Positions 1-8,658 of a DNA stretch of 64,000 nt are shown here, piece after piece. Numbering within the stretch: position 1 is the stretch's first letter; each line of letters opens with the position of its first letter. The position numbers and the translations under genes were made by a program. The notes under the pieces are model-generated. The model did no database searches, was not told where the DNA came from, and saw only the letters and a program-made list of their open reading frames with translations. Origin of the DNA: Anthocerotibacter panamensis C109. GTDB taxonomy: Bacteria > Cyanobacteriota > Cyanobacteriia > Gloeobacterales > Anthocerotibacteraceae. Location of the stretch: the NCBI RefSeq assembly GCF_018389385.1, contig NZ_CP062698.1, positions 995,501 through 1,059,500 of the forward strand, given 5' to 3'.

Positions 1-932
1 TTGGCATCAGCACAGACAAATTCACCCCCCAACTCGTTGTAGAGGGCTTTGGCGATCTGGTCTGCCTCCGCCACAACAAACATCGGCTGGTCTACAACAA
101 TAGCCTTGGGCTGGGCTGGTCGAAACTTACTGACACTCGCACTGCCCTTTCCGTTCTCGGTCGAGGTTTGGATCTGTTCGGAGTTAGCCGTGGAGACGAT
201 AGCTTTTTTGGTAGTGTAGTCCCAGCCGCGCACTTCGACCTCGCCCACTTGCTCGGCACTGGTCATGCGCACCCGGAAACTGTGGATGTCCTTCAGCCAT
301 TTAAGATCTAACGTGGCATCGACTTTGGGTTTGCGGAAGTTGAGCTTGCCGTTCTGGACGTAGAGTTCAAACCCGAGACGGGCGGCTCGTTCGCGCAGGA
401 ATTCCATGTTGGTCTGGTTTTCCTGGAAAAGATATTCGTGGGGGCTTCCGGTACGCTCCACAGTGCCCGCTGGGATGCCCACCTCCCCGATAATTCGGTT
501 GACGATATCGCTGTCAGTCATATTCAGAAAAGAGCGATTGTAGCGCCCCCGGTGCAGCCGATGGGCAACGTCATAGCCACGCACAATAATGGGAGCCTGG
601 GATTCGCCTGAGAAGTGGGCCTCAATGCCGGTGATCTCTCCTTCCAGAATGCAGGGCTCGTCACGGGCTACGGAGAAGTCTTGAGCCTGAGAGGTGCTGG
701 AATTGAAGCCAATCTCGACCTTCTTGCCGAGGGTGAGCAGACTGGCGTGACGCCAAGCTTTGTCCTGATCACGGTGTCCTGAAAAGTAGGGATTATCGAT
801 GACCAGCGTGAACATACCGGGCAAATGTAGACTTTCCTCGACCACAATTTGCAGGATGTCTTCCATTAATTCAGGCGTCGCCTCTTTGCCGTCAATTTTG
901 AGGATAGGTAGGGGACGATAGCTGGCAGACAT
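1..932 (-). CDS. CIS spike / phage late control D (VgrG-like) protein, partial
   Basis: The frame is open from an ATG at 932 to the left window edge, so about 310 residues are visible and the C-terminus is missing. It begins MSASYRPLPILKIDG and contains a stretch typical of gpD/VgrG-like spike proteins (NRIIGEVGIPAG, then a strand-rich segment ending EFLRERAARLGFELYV). In contractile injection systems such a protein (Afp8/Pvc8, T4 gp27/gp5-like) forms the hub and spike under the inner tube. It follows the tube/adaptor gene with an 85-bp gap on the same strand, which matches the Afp7-Afp8 gene order. No strong Shine-Dalgarno is seen before the ATG. Family assignment is from recalled motifs, not a search. 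Confidence 0.8.
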   Translation of the reverse strand, partial: MSASYRPLPILKIDGKEATPELMEDILQIVVEESLHLPGMFTLVIDNPYFSGHRDQDKAWRHASLLTLGKKVEIGFNSSTSQAQDFSVARDEPCILEGEITGIEAHFSGESQAPIIVRGYDVAHRLHRGRYNRSFLNMTDSDIVNRIIGEVGIPAGTVERTGSPHEYLFQENQTNMEFLRERAARLGFELYVQNGKLNFRKPKVDATLDLKWLKDIHSFRVRMTSAEQVGEVEVRGWDYTTKKAIVSTANSEQIQTSTENGKGSASVSKFRPAQPKAIVVDQPMFVVAEADQIAKALYNELGGEFVCADA

Positions 933-1017
933 GTCTGGTCCAGATGGTTTGGCTTAATTGTAGGGGGTGTGGACAGGAATCCTCTATTCCCTAAAGGTCG
1001 AGTCCCGCCAAGTCAGG

Positions 1018-1557
1018 TCAACCTCTGTTTTGGGTGGTAGGAGTAGTTCTGCTACTGCGGGTGTCCGTGCTACGTGTCTGAGCGTCAGCCAAAGGAACGG
1101 GTACATTGGCGGGCGCGACGATGGCGTCTACTTCCTTAAGCGTGAGAGAAGCCTTGGCACGCACCGGGGTACCGTCCGGGCGGAACATGGTCAACTGGTA
1201 GCTAAACTGCTCTACAAAGCAACGTAGGAAATTTTGTTGACCCCAACTGAAAAAATAGATCGGCGGACGATTTAGGGCGGTTACAAATTCCAGCGCTTTA
1301 TTGAAATCATTAATGATGAACAGAACATTTCCGTTTGGGACCTCATAGGCATCAAAAATGATGTTGCTGACAGAGACGGAGCAGGGGGTGGGCTTGGAGA
1401 AAGAGACCTTGGGTTTACCCTGATCTTCGGTGCGGGCGCTACCATCGCCGCTGATGCTATTGCTACGGCTGAAACTGATCTCACTGGGGTTGTACATAAA
1501 CTTAATGGTGGCAACCCTGCCATCGACGGGGATAAGTTGGGCTTTAGCTAAGGTCAT
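1018..1557 (-). CDS. CIS tube/adaptor protein (Afp7/Pvc7-like)
   Basis: This 179-residue protein has the hallmark start of CIS tube/adaptor proteins: a short strand followed by FMYNPSEISFSRS and later GNVLFIINDFNKALEF. Members of this family (CIS_tube, T4 gp53/gp54-like adaptors; some carry LysM) connect the inner tube to the spike and baseplate. Here there is no C-terminal LysM; the last 30 residues are a Thr/Ser/Arg-rich tail. AGGAG lies 7 nt before the ATG. The gene lies 26 bp after the 1874-residue effector-like gene and 85 bp before the spike gene, so it is probably co-transcribed with both. Its position marks where the cargo block joins the structural part of the CIS operon. Confidence 0.82.
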   Translation of the reverse strand: MTLAKAQLIPVDGRVATIKFMYNPSEISFSRSNSISGDGSARTEDQGKPKVSFSKPTPCSVSVSNIIFDAYEVPNGNVLFIINDFNKALEFVTALNRPPIYFFSWGQQNFLRCFVEQFSYQLTMFRPDGTPVRAKASLTLKEVDAIVAPANVPVPLADAQTRSTDTRSSRTTPTTQNRG

Positions 1558-1583
1558 GGTTAGCTCCTGAGGATGGGGTGGTT

Positions 1584-4500
1584 TTACCAGGGCAAGCGCC
1601 CGGAATAGGAATTTCCGCGCCGTTCGCGCTCGAGTTCAAGACGTTGTCGTACCGTATTGTAGATTTCCCGCGCCAAGGTTTCCAACTGTTCGAGGTCCTC
1701 TTTTTCATCGTGGGGTTCGAAAGTATTGGTAGCTGGGGTTGTTGTAGGGGCAGAGGATGCTACAGGGGTTTCGTCGAAGCGCTGAATAACGGGGGGCTGG
1801 GTGGTGTCTTGGAACCGTTGGATGGGTGCGGAGGGTGGGTGTCCATCCATAAGTTGTTCGATACTAGACCAACTATCGGGGGGCTCTGACGGGGGGGTCT
1901 CTTGCCTGGAACTGCGCTGGACCGAGGGGCTGATCGCATAGGTCAGCGGGGTAAAGCCTTGGTAGGTAGACGTGGCGACTACTGCGGCTGTCGGACGGGA
2001 CGGCTCTGGGAAGGTCAACGTCGGATCAGGGTTGGTTTCTGGCTCGGGCTGGAGGCTGGAGCGCTGGACGAGGGGGCGCAGGGTGGAGAGGTTCTCCAGA
2101 ACTGTAGGGAGTGTAGGGCTGTCTAGAGCAGGGGTAGACGCAGACGGCAAAGAATGGGTCTGGACGGAGGGGGCAGCGGTGGGAGGTTGAAGTTCGGTGT
2201 TAGAGGACGCGTTAGGTTCTGGAAGGCTCAGTGCAGTTTCGCGCAAAGGCTGGATGCTCGCAGGGGCGGGCGTGAGTATGTCTGTGGGAGTGTCATCTGA
2301 GACGGACGCATGGGCGGAAACGGTGGGGGATACCTCTACGGTCGCTTCGGTGGCAGGTACGTCTACCGGAGCGGTCAGGGGATCAGTGGTCTTCAGGGGT
2401 GTGATTAGGTCTGTCTGCACCGTACTTGAGGCTGGAGCGGCTTGCAGGGCAGGGGGTGGCGCATCGGAACGGTCTGAGCGTGTTGGAACTTGGATTTCGA
2501 TGGGTACGGCGGCTTTGGCTTGCAGGGTAGGGGGGGTGGAGCCTTCAATAGGAGCTTCTACGCCTGGAGCGGCTTGTAGCGTGGGGGTTTCTGCTGTGGC
2601 TTGTAAGGTAGGTGCGAGCGTGGGGGCGGAAATAGTGGGGGGTACCGCTGCTGTCGCTTCGGTTTCGGGGAGGGGTGCTTCTACCCGAGTTAGGGTTGGC
2701 AGGGCGGGGGTTTCCTGGGCAGAAATGGGCTGGGCAGAAATGACAGGCGCTTCTGCTTCTATGGCGGGGGCGGCTTGGAGGGTGGGGGGCGTAGCTAAAC
2801 CTGTTTCGGCTGGGGTACTGGGAAGTTCTACGGTGGACGGGGCTACTTCTGCCTTGGCTGGGAGGGTGGGAGTTTGCAGAGTGGGTGGGGTGGAAGCGGG
2901 TACTTCTGGCACCGGAGCGGGTTCTGCGCTGGCAGGAACTTCTGTCTTGGTCTGGAGGCTGGGAACTTGCAGAGTGGGTTCTGCGATATCAGTTGAGGTT
3001 AGTTCGGTAGGAGCAGCTTGCAGAGTCGGTGCAATTGTCGGAGTAATGGCAGTGGTTGCGGGCAGGTCACTTACTGATTCTGCTATGTCCTGGGAATCAG
3101 CCTGGAGTGTAGGCGGGGTGCTGATATTGCTTGGAACTGCGGGAATCGCACTATCGAGAATAACCGGCGCATCTACCGCTTTGGCTTGGGGCGTGGGAAC
3201 TTGGGATGGGCTCACGTCCACGGGTTGGGCTGGAACAGAAGCTTTTGCCGTAGGAGCTTCTCTCTTGGTCTGGAGGCTTGGAGCAGCAGGGTTTGTGGGT
3301 AGATCTGGGGTGGTTACTGCTGGCGATTCGCTAGGAGCAGCCTGGAGGGTGGGGCTAGCTGGGCTAGTGAGCGTCTGAAGTGGAGGTTCAACAACAGGTT
3401 CAACCATAGGATCAACAGGTACGGTGGCTTTGGCTTGCAGGGTAGGGGGGGTGGAGCCTTCAATAGGAGCTTCTACGCCTGGAGCGGCTTGTAGCGTGGG
3501 GGTTTCTGCTGTGGCTTGTAAGGTAGGTGCGAGCGTGGGGCTCGGTGTTGCAGCGTCGGGCTGGACTCCTGCTTCTAGAGCAGCGGCTTGTAGGGTGGGG
3601 GTGGAGCTTTCTGCGGAGCCTTCAGTAGAAATTTCTGCGCCTAGAGCGGCTTGCAGGGTTGCTCCTACCGTGGGGGTTTCTGCTGCGGCTTGTAGAGTCG
3701 GTGAAGGGATTTCTGCTGTGGCTTGTAGCGTGGGGACTTCGGGTTGCTGAACGGTCGTTTCCGCTAGGCTGACTTCCCTTGAGGGGAGGCTGATGATTGT
3801 GGGCTCAATGGCTGGAGCGGGTTCTCCTGTCGGGATTGCAGTGGGCGGGGTAGATAGTGCGGGTGGAGAACTGGTTGCGCTGGGCGTGGCGTCAGGGGTT
3901 GCGGCTTTGGTCTGGAGCAGGGGTGTATCGCTGAGGCTGCTATTGACAGCACCGCCTACGGCTTTGGTCTGGAGGGTGGGGGCTGGGGTGAGATTATCAG
4001 CTATGGCTGGAGAGGCGGGACTGTCAGCTATGGCTGGAGGGGCGGGACTTTCCACAACAGGAGCAGCTTGCAGAACGGGCGGTGGGCTCTCCAAAGGTTG
4101 CATTAGAACAGAAACTTCTGCCGCAGGGACGGTGGGTAGGGCAGTCTCGGTGGTGAGTGGTGTGGCGAAGGCTTGCAGGGCTTGCGGTTCAGGGGTGGTT
4201 ACTGCTGGCGATTCGCTAGGAGCAGCCTGGAGGGTGGGGCTAGCTGGGCTAGTGAGCGTCTGAAGTGGAGATTCATTGATAGAAGAAACAGGTAGGTCAC
4301 TAAGGCTTGAAGGTTCCTCGATAGAAGAAACAGGTAGGTCACTAAGGCTTTGAGGTTCCTCGATAGAAGAAACAGGTAGGTCATTCAAGCTTCGAGGTTC
4401 CTCGATAGAAGAAACAGGTAGGTCATTCAAGCTTCGAGGTTCCTCGATAGAAGAAACAGGTACGTCACTAAGGCTTGAAGGTTCATTGATAGAAGAAACA

Positions 4501-7208
4501 GGTAGGTCACTAAGGCTTGAAGGTTCCTCGATAGAAGAAACGGGTTCACTTTTACGAGAAATGTGTACGTCACTAAGGCTTTGAGGTTCATTGATAGAAG
4601 AAACAGGTAGGTCACTAAGGCTTGAAGGTTCCTCGATAGAAGAAACGGGTTCACTTTTACGAGAAATGTGTACGTCACTAAGGCTTTGAGGTTCATTGAC
4701 AGGGGCAAGCGGTGCTGCACTTAGGCTTGAAGGTTCCTCGATAGAAGAAACGGGTTCACTTTTACGAGAAATGTGTACGTCACTAAGGCTTTGAGGTTCA
4801 TTGACAGGGGCAAGCGGTGCTGCACTTAGGCTTGGTAGCTCACTTTCAGGAGCTGCAAGGGCTTGGAGCGTGGGCAGCGCGGTTGGAGACTGTGCGGCAA
4901 TGGATGAGGTATCGGGATGGGAGCCTGCCGAGGGGATGGCGTCGTCAGCTATGGCAATAGCTTCGGGGCTGTCAAGGGAAACGGCGCGGGCTGGTAACGC
5001 GGTAGGCAGGGTTTCAGCACGCGCTTGGAGCACAGCAGGCGTGGGCGCAACTGAAGGTGCAGACTGTGGTGTGATGTGGGCGGGCGGGATTGGAAGAGGG
5101 GTGTTGACAGGCTCCGCCATAGCCTTAGTTTGGAGCGCAGGGACTTCACCTTGGCGGATGGGTGTAGCTTCGGCTGGTGGAATGTCTTGTATGGATGGAG
5201 CAGTGGGGGCTGATGTGTCGGCAAGGTCCGCAAGGGCAGGTTCGGGGGTAGATGTAGGGGTAGTCCACGTCACAGGGAGATTGTCATAGGGTTCTTGAGT
5301 GCGTTGGGTGAAAGCCTGGAGCGCAGGGACTTCGGCTACGGCGGGGAGCACAGGTTCAGCAGCGGGGCCAATTTCCTGGCTAGGGGGGAAAGCAGCAGTG
5401 TTTGTTATGTCTTCTAATGCAGGCTCAGTTATAGGTAGGGCATCGGGTTCACTGAGAAGTTGCGTGGGGGACACAGATAGGTCTTCCGCCTCGGGAGCCG
5501 TCCTATCAAGGGACAACGCAGGCGGAGCATCGGTGTTGGGAGCCACGTAGGAACTTGGCTGTGCTTGCAGGGCAGCCCGCGACTCAGCAAAAAACGGCAA
5601 GTGCTCAAAGGAATAGTCTGGGGGCGAGTAGTCGTCCATCTCCTTCATCGAGAGGGTCAAGGGGCGGATAACCCCCAAGCTCTGCGTGCCGAGCGGGAGC
5701 AGGAACTGCGGGTAGAGGGCTTCGGCGGACGGGGATTGGGCATCCTGCACGCTCAAAGGCGCTTTGGCTGATTGTGTCTCGGCAGGCTCCGCAAGAGTAG
5801 GTTCTGGTGGGGAGTTAGCCCCTGTGAAGTCGGTGGCAGTTTCCTGTTGTGCAAATGGGTTGACAGTGGATGCAACAGGCGCATTGTCTGCTTGTGCTCG
5901 CTGCACGGTTACAGGTGTGGCAGGAGGTGCAGGTAGAGCTTCTGTCATCGGTAGGTCAGTGTGGAGTTCTCGTAGCTGCGGCGCGAACTCATCCGGGTCA
6001 AACTCTTGGGGAAGTTGAGCTTGTTTTTTAGGCTGCTGTGGCTCTCGATTCAGCCGCTCCTGTAGTCCCCAACCAACAACAGATACATTTTTTTGTCCGG
6101 GGAGTTTCTTGATGAGCTCTTGTAGTCTTTTAAGCTGGTCATTGGTTGTCGTAGAGTCAATGATGCTACCCCCAGCCTTGTCCAGGGTAAAGCCAATCGA
6201 GAGGGGGATTTTGCCACTCCTCAACTTTTCTAAATCATTTTTCTTTTCGTCATTAATCTGATTGATCAGAACTTGAAGTTCTTTTTCAAATTCATCAGCA
6301 TTCTTGCGATAGATTTGCACAGTCACACCATCGACCAAGCCTTCTTTGACCCACTTTGCCACGTCTTGACGGTTATTTTCAAGAGCATGTTTAAGTGGAT
6401 TGACAGCAATCAAGAGCTGTTTCTTCTTTTGGTGAATAGCGTTACTCAAGTCCCGTAGCTGTGCGGTCAACTTATCCTGTAGCCATTGCTCAGGTCCACC
6501 TTTATAGGTTTGAGCTTCAGGATGGCGTTTGAGGATTTCTTCTTTTGTAGTGTCAGTGACCGCAAAGTTATCATCTAGCTCCACGGCAGACACTTCAGGA
6601 CGAGAAGCAATATCAAGGGTTGCTGCCTTGAGTTGTTGATGAACATAATCATTGAAAGGGTCTAAAAATACTAAGCCACCATTACCCTTAGCATCCAATT
6701 GAGCATTTAGAGATTTTGGGATACTTGGGGGAAACGTTTCTTCTGAAGGTTTTTCCCCTGAGCTTCTTTCGTCATTTTGGGGAGGTTCGGATTCTTTAAT
6801 TATTTGTCCATTTAGTCCCTTGTAGGTTTGCCCTCTAGCACCCTTTGCTAAGTTATGATTTGGATGAGTTTTTGCCCAACTCTCCATCCAAGCAATAACT
6901 TTAAGGGGTTTGGGAATCACACCATCCTTGACAGCTTGCTGATTGATTTTATTAAATTCACGAAAAAAATCTCGTTCCCTCTTTTTCTGATCCTCGACTT
7001 TATCTGGAAAATTAGAGTCAGCAACTGTTGCCCGTCCTGTAGAGAGTCCGACAATGCGTACAGACTCTACACCAGGTTGCGTTAGGACCGCTTTGAATGT
7101 TTTTTCCGGTTCACCTGGACGCTCTAAGGCTGGTTTTTTTCCACTGTCATGTATCCAGTATGAAGAAAAATTTGTCTGCTTTTCTTTATTTCCCTTTGGC
7201 TCCGGCAT
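1584..7208 (-). CDS. giant CIS cargo-like protein with GHL10-type hydrolase domain and LQ-rich tail
   Basis: The protein has 1874 residues, with a strong ribosome site (AAGGAG, 6 nt) before ATG. Residues ~30-400 resemble the glycosyl-hydrolase-like 10 fold: VIAWMESW at ~104-111, GLVFLDPFNDYV at ~178-189 and VELDDNF at ~209-215 match the 'AW', 'DPxxxxVR' and 'DDYF' signatures of GHL10 TIM barrels. Residues ~485-548 carry the module shared with the two muramidase effectors (YPQFLLPLGTQ, PDYSFEHLPFFAESRAALQ). Most of the rest is Pro/Ala/Thr-rich, with roughly thirty PTLQA/LQTKA-type motifs and a tandem repeat. Near the end are several VQR/IQR motifs and a helical, highly charged C-terminus ending YSGRLPW. 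The gene lies directly upstream of the CIS tube gene. The role as CIS-delivered wall hydrolase is inference; the tail could instead act as scaffold or length ruler. Confidence 0.7.
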   Translation of the reverse strand: MPEPKGNKEKQTNFSSYWIHDSGKKPALERPGEPEKTFKAVLTQPGVESVRIVGLSTGRATVADSNFPDKVEDQKKRERDFFREFNKINQQAVKDGVIPKPLKVIAWMESWAKTHPNHNLAKGARGQTYKGLNGQIIKESEPPQNDERSSGEKPSEETFPPSIPKSLNAQLDAKGNGGLVFLDPFNDYVHQQLKAATLDIASRPEVSAVELDDNFAVTDTTKEEILKRHPEAQTYKGGPEQWLQDKLTAQLRDLSNAIHQKKKQLLIAVNPLKHALENNRQDVAKWVKEGLVDGVTVQIYRKNADEFEKELQVLINQINDEKKNDLEKLRSGKIPLSIGFTLDKAGGSIIDSTTTNDQLKRLQELIKKLPGQKNVSVVGWGLQERLNREPQQPKKQAQLPQEFDPDEFAPQLRELHTDLPMTEALPAPPATPVTVQRAQADNAPVASTVNPFAQQETATDFTGANSPPEPTLAEPAETQSAKAPLSVQDAQSPSAEALYPQFLLPLGTQSLGVIRPLTLSMKEMDDYSPPDYSFEHLPFFAESRAALQAQPSSYVAPNTDAPPALSLDRTAPEAEDLSVSPTQLLSEPDALPITEPALEDITNTAAFPPSQEIGPAAEPVLPAVAEVPALQAFTQRTQEPYDNLPVTWTTPTSTPEPALADLADTSAPTAPSIQDIPPAEATPIRQGEVPALQTKAMAEPVNTPLPIPPAHITPQSAPSVAPTPAVLQARAETLPTALPARAVSLDSPEAIAIADDAIPSAGSHPDTSSIAAQSPTALPTLQALAAPESELPSLSAAPLAPVNEPQSLSDVHISRKSEPVSSIEEPSSLSAAPLAPVNEPQSLSDVHISRKSEPVSSIEEPSSLSDLPVSSINEPQSLSDVHISRKSEPVSSIEEPSSLSDLPVSSINEPSSLSDVPVSSIEEPRSLNDLPVSSIEEPRSLNDLPVSSIEEPQSLSDLPVSSIEEPSSLSDLPVSSINESPLQTLTSPASPTLQAAPSESPAVTTPEPQALQAFATPLTTETALPTVPAAEVSVLMQPLESPPPVLQAAPVVESPAPPAIADSPASPAIADNLTPAPTLQTKAVGGAVNSSLSDTPLLQTKAATPDATPSATSSPPALSTPPTAIPTGEPAPAIEPTIISLPSREVSLAETTVQQPEVPTLQATAEIPSPTLQAAAETPTVGATLQAALGAEISTEGSAESSTPTLQAAALEAGVQPDAATPSPTLAPTLQATAETPTLQAAPGVEAPIEGSTPPTLQAKATVPVDPMVEPVVEPPLQTLTSPASPTLQAAPSESPAVTTPDLPTNPAAPSLQTKREAPTAKASVPAQPVDVSPSQVPTPQAKAVDAPVILDSAIPAVPSNISTPPTLQADSQDIAESVSDLPATTAITPTIAPTLQAAPTELTSTDIAEPTLQVPSLQTKTEVPASAEPAPVPEVPASTPPTLQTPTLPAKAEVAPSTVELPSTPAETGLATPPTLQAAPAIEAEAPVISAQPISAQETPALPTLTRVEAPLPETEATAAVPPTISAPTLAPTLQATAETPTLQAAPGVEAPIEGSTPPTLQAKAAVPIEIQVPTRSDRSDAPPPALQAAPASSTVQTDLITPLKTTDPLTAPVDVPATEATVEVSPTVSAHASVSDDTPTDILTPAPASIQPLRETALSLPEPNASSNTELQPPTAAPSVQTHSLPSASTPALDSPTLPTVLENLSTLRPLVQRSSLQPEPETNPDPTLTFPEPSRPTAAVVATSTYQGFTPLTYAISPSVQRSSRQETPPSEPPDSWSSIEQLMDGHPPSAPIQRFQDTTQPPVIQRFDETPVASSAPTTTPATNTFEPHDEKEDLEQLETLAREIYNTVRQRLELERERRGNSYSGRLPW
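4278..4830 (-). repeat. 42-bp tandem repeat array inside the giant cargo gene
   Basis: The sequence gatagaagaaac recurs at exact 42-bp steps from 4278 (4278, 4320, 4362 and onward), encoding the 14-residue unit SLSDLPVSSIEEPS. Towards the 3' side on the plus strand, two longer variants insert a segment encoding HISRKSEPVSSIEEP. Units are almost identical at DNA level, so the array is probably young and length-variable. All units stay in frame. Confidence 0.9.
5565..5754 (-). other. shared CIS-cargo module, copy 1 (divergent)
   Basis: This segment encodes residues ~485-548 of the giant protein and aligns without gaps to the module of the other two cargo-like proteins (YPQFLLPLGTQ-LGV--PLT---KEM--Y-PPDYSF--LPFFAESRAALQ). 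At DNA level it is clearly more diverged than copies 2 and 3, which are near-identical to each other. It sits between the enzyme-like domain and the low-complexity tail, as in the other two. Confidence 0.85.
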
Positions 7209-7277
7209 GTTGCGCTCCTTAAAGTTGCAGTTGGTTAAAGTGAGACAAGTTGCTAGTAGCTTGAGAAGGTAGGTGCA

Positions 7278-8639
7278 TCATTTTCGAATACCTACAATAG
7301 CAAGGCCATCAAAAAAGTTATAAGCTTTATCAAATTGATAAGAGATAACCAGTTTGCCTGCCTTGTCGATATAACCATTTGGCCCACCTTTAGTAAGTTG
7401 TACTGGAGCAAGACTTTCAGAAAAGCTGTAAGCTTTTTCAAATTGAGCTGGGATAACTAGCTTGCCTTCTTCGTTAATATAACCATATTTCTTATTTTTA
7501 GAGCGTATTACTGCTAACCCCTCATTAAAATTGGTGATATCTGTAAATCTACCCGGCTTTACTAAATAGAGACCCTTTTTATCAAGGAGTCCGCACCTAT
7601 CATCAAAATTAGCCTTGCTGCCAGTCTTAGAAGCATAAACATGAGGACATACAAGAGCTATTCCTTTCTTGAATTTACAAGCATAGTCAAATTTAAGAGG
7701 AACAACAATCTTACCGCGCTTATCAATAAATCCAGCCTTATGCTGAGTACCTGTCTCAGTATCATACGGATGATAAAAATTATACTTATCATAGAGATAT
7801 GGATCTTCTGCATTCCTGATTCTTTGCTGAGAAATTAAAGCTAAGCCTTCATAGAAGGCATAACCTGCTTCACATCCTCCCCTACCACGAGCTGATAGCT
7901 TTAAAGGGAGCCTTATAATTATCTCTCCTTGGCGATTGATAAATCCCTCTTCTATAAACTTGGATTCAGCACTAGTTAAATCTACCCAAGCTAGTCCTTC
8001 GTTAAAACTAGCTGCATCAACAAACTTTTCTGGAATGACTGACTTACCCTTTTTGTCAATATAGCCAAATTTTTTGAGGCTCCAATCATCTCCCCCCCCC
8101 ATGACCTTCGCTAATCCTTCCTTAAAATCGGTTACATCTTCAAAAATAGTAGAAGTTATCAACTCACCCATTTTGTCAATATAGCCATATCCCCCTGATT
8201 TATATTCTACAGTAGCAATCCCTTCATTGAAATCGCCAGAAAGTTCAAAACCATTTTTAGTTAGAATTACCGACTCTCCTTGTTTGTTGATGAATTGCTT
8301 GTGGGAATCCTCACCTGAATCGCTGATAGTAACCTGTGCAAGACCTTCTTTAAAAGCATGTGCATCATTAAACTTAACTGGGATAACTAATTTGCCAGTC
8401 CGGTCAATGTAACCGTACTTATTGCCTATCTTGACGACAGCTAGCCCTTCGCTAAACTTCTCTACTCTATCATAGATAGCTGGGATAACGAGTTTACCTG
8501 TGCGGTCAATGAAGCCATACTTGACAATCACTTCTTTTGCATAGACGGGCGCTGACCCTAGCACGAGAGCAATGCTCAAACAAAATAGGATACTAAACCA
8601 ATAGGTGAGAAGTGACTTTTTTATCCTTGAGTTAGCCAT
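7278..8639 (-). CDS. secreted WG-repeat protein
   Basis: I chose the ATG at 8639 because AAGGAG precedes it by about 10 nt. The longer reading to 8687 overlaps the upstream gene and has no ribosome site. The product has about 453 residues: a signal peptide (hydrophobic stretch ending PVYA), then about nine WG/KWG-type repeats of the form YGYIDRTGKLVIP...F-EGLA, a beta-propeller-like or beta-solenoid repeat family. No catalytic motif is visible. It lies 19 bp after the lysozyme-type effector and 69 bp before the giant cargo gene, on the same strand. Its secretion and its place between two wall-hydrolase genes suggest an immunity or binding role in the envelope, but the repeat family alone does not say so. 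Confidence 0.75.
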   Translation of the reverse strand: MANSRIKKSLLTYWFSILFCLSIALVLGSAPVYAKEVIVKYGFIDRTGKLVIPAIYDRVEKFSEGLAVVKIGNKYGYIDRTGKLVIPVKFNDAHAFKEGLAQVTISDSGEDSHKQFINKQGESVILTKNGFELSGDFNEGIATVEYKSGGYGYIDKMGELITSTIFEDVTDFKEGLAKVMGGGDDWSLKKFGYIDKKGKSVIPEKFVDAASFNEGLAWVDLTSAESKFIEEGFINRQGEIIIRLPLKLSARGRGGCEAGYAFYEGLALISQQRIRNAEDPYLYDKYNFYHPYDTETGTQHKAGFIDKRGKIVVPLKFDYACKFKKGIALVCPHVYASKTGSKANFDDRCGLLDKKGLYLVKPGRFTDITNFNEGLAVIRSKNKKYGYINEEGKLVIPAQFEKAYSFSESLAPVQLTKGGPNGYIDKAGKLVISYQFDKAYNFFDGLAIVGIRK

Positions 8640-8658
8640 GACAATTGCACTCCTTGAA

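Noticed and set aside
2197..3378. Long plus-strand open frame (393 codons) opposite the giant cargo gene
   Set aside because: It is the antisense of Pro/Ala-rich low-complexity codons; composition is repetitive Val/Gly/Ala and no domain is visible. The same kind of frame occurs opposite every LQ-rich tail.
4278..4830. CRISPR-like regular spacing
   Set aside because: The repeats are contiguous 42-bp coding units in one reading frame, without unique spacers and without cas genes.
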